Shown here in pieces: positions 59,491 to 60,000 of a stretch of DNA of 60,000 nt; positions within the stretch are counted from its first letter, which is position 1, and each line of letters begins with the position of its first letter. Position numbers and translations under genes: made by a program. Below the pieces are notes generated by a model. That model was not told the origin of the DNA, ran no database searches, and saw only the letters and a program-made list of their open reading frames with translations. The stretch covers positions 16,414,714 through 16,474,713 of the forward strand of contig CAIIXF020000007.1 in NCBI GenBank assembly GCA_903813345.2, in the 5' to 3' direction. The stretch is from Owenia fusiformis. Its lineage: Eukaryota; Annelida; Polychaeta; Sabellida; Oweniidae.

Positions 59491-60000
59491 CTGAAACAAG
59501 AATATTCAATGCACATATTTATTAGCGGGTCCACGTAAACTGCAACCAGACTCCTATTGTTGCCACAATTTTTTTTTTATTCTTCTTTATTCAATTTTAG
59601 TACATACAAATTACACATGTAGTGACTGCCAAAGTTTAAAAACTATAATTCATTGGCTTGATAATAACAAATTGTAACCAATAAGAGCTAGAGTTACTCA
59701 GAGCCTGGTTGCAGTTTGCACACTTCGTTTATTAGCAGATCATACAGTGAAACTTTTGCCTGTGAACACAACACTAAAATGAGAACCATAACCACTGAAG
59801 GACGATGCCATACCAAATGTTAACTCATTGCTGACAAACCCCGAGATATTTCTCCTATGATGTCAAAATGATATCTGACCAACCCCGAGATATCTCGGGG
59901 TGCTGTCCAATAATTGTCACACAATCTGAAGCAATAATCTTACCAAATATTGTAGGGCTAGGGGAACATTGTTGGGTGCAATTGAGATATATTGTCATTG
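59491..60000. other. Right-edge intron or flank
   Basis: No exon seen. It contains ccccgagatat repeats near 59840 and 59882 (a short direct repeat of aaccccgagatat) and AT-rich sequence. Presumed intron of the minus-strand gene ending at 59137. Confidence 0.4.

Overview
The window is animal nuclear DNA: AT-rich, with short exons bounded by GT-AG introns, many small transposon remnants and a low gene density. Protein similarity to vertebrate orthologues is high (ACC, Rab8, RPS27). Helitron-like repeats carrying runs of CCGT and minisatellite cores suggest a marine spiralian invertebrate such as a mollusc or brachiopod. That placement is an inference of moderate to low confidence.

Layout. 1-3290: non-coding, with fold-back repeats and a clean hAT-type MITE. 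3315-33241 (+): a complete acetyl-CoA carboxylase gene that I could thread through 47 coding exons with unbroken phase (2398 codons plus stop). Intron 24 holds a separate minus-strand gene (20992-22473) for a secreted protein made almost wholly of 50 octapeptide repeats. 33242-35942: probable ACC 3' UTR, containing a Helitron-like element with a 145-bp minisatellite in higher-order order. 36354-40943 (-): a nine-exon modular S1 serine-protease-like gene (coiled coil, TSP1-like, S1, TSP1-like, Ser/Thr linker, PAN/apple) with an altered active-site loop. 43399-46420 (-): ribosomal protein S27 in four exons. 47099-54491 (+): Rab8 in seven exons, with introns full of nested transposons. 59137-59490 (-): the last exon of an unrecognised acidic protein whose gene continues beyond the right edge.

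Function. ACC makes malonyl-CoA for lipid synthesis, Rab8 directs exocytic traffic and RPS27 is a 40S ribosomal protein, so these three are housekeeping genes. The nested repeat protein and the modular protease look secreted. Nothing suggests an operon. ACC and the protease converge tail to tail, and RPS27 and Rab8 diverge head to head across about 650 bp. The most unusual items are the nested octapeptide gene with about 30 N-glycosylation sequons and the Helitron-borne, nucleosome-length minisatellites rich in YY1-like motifs.
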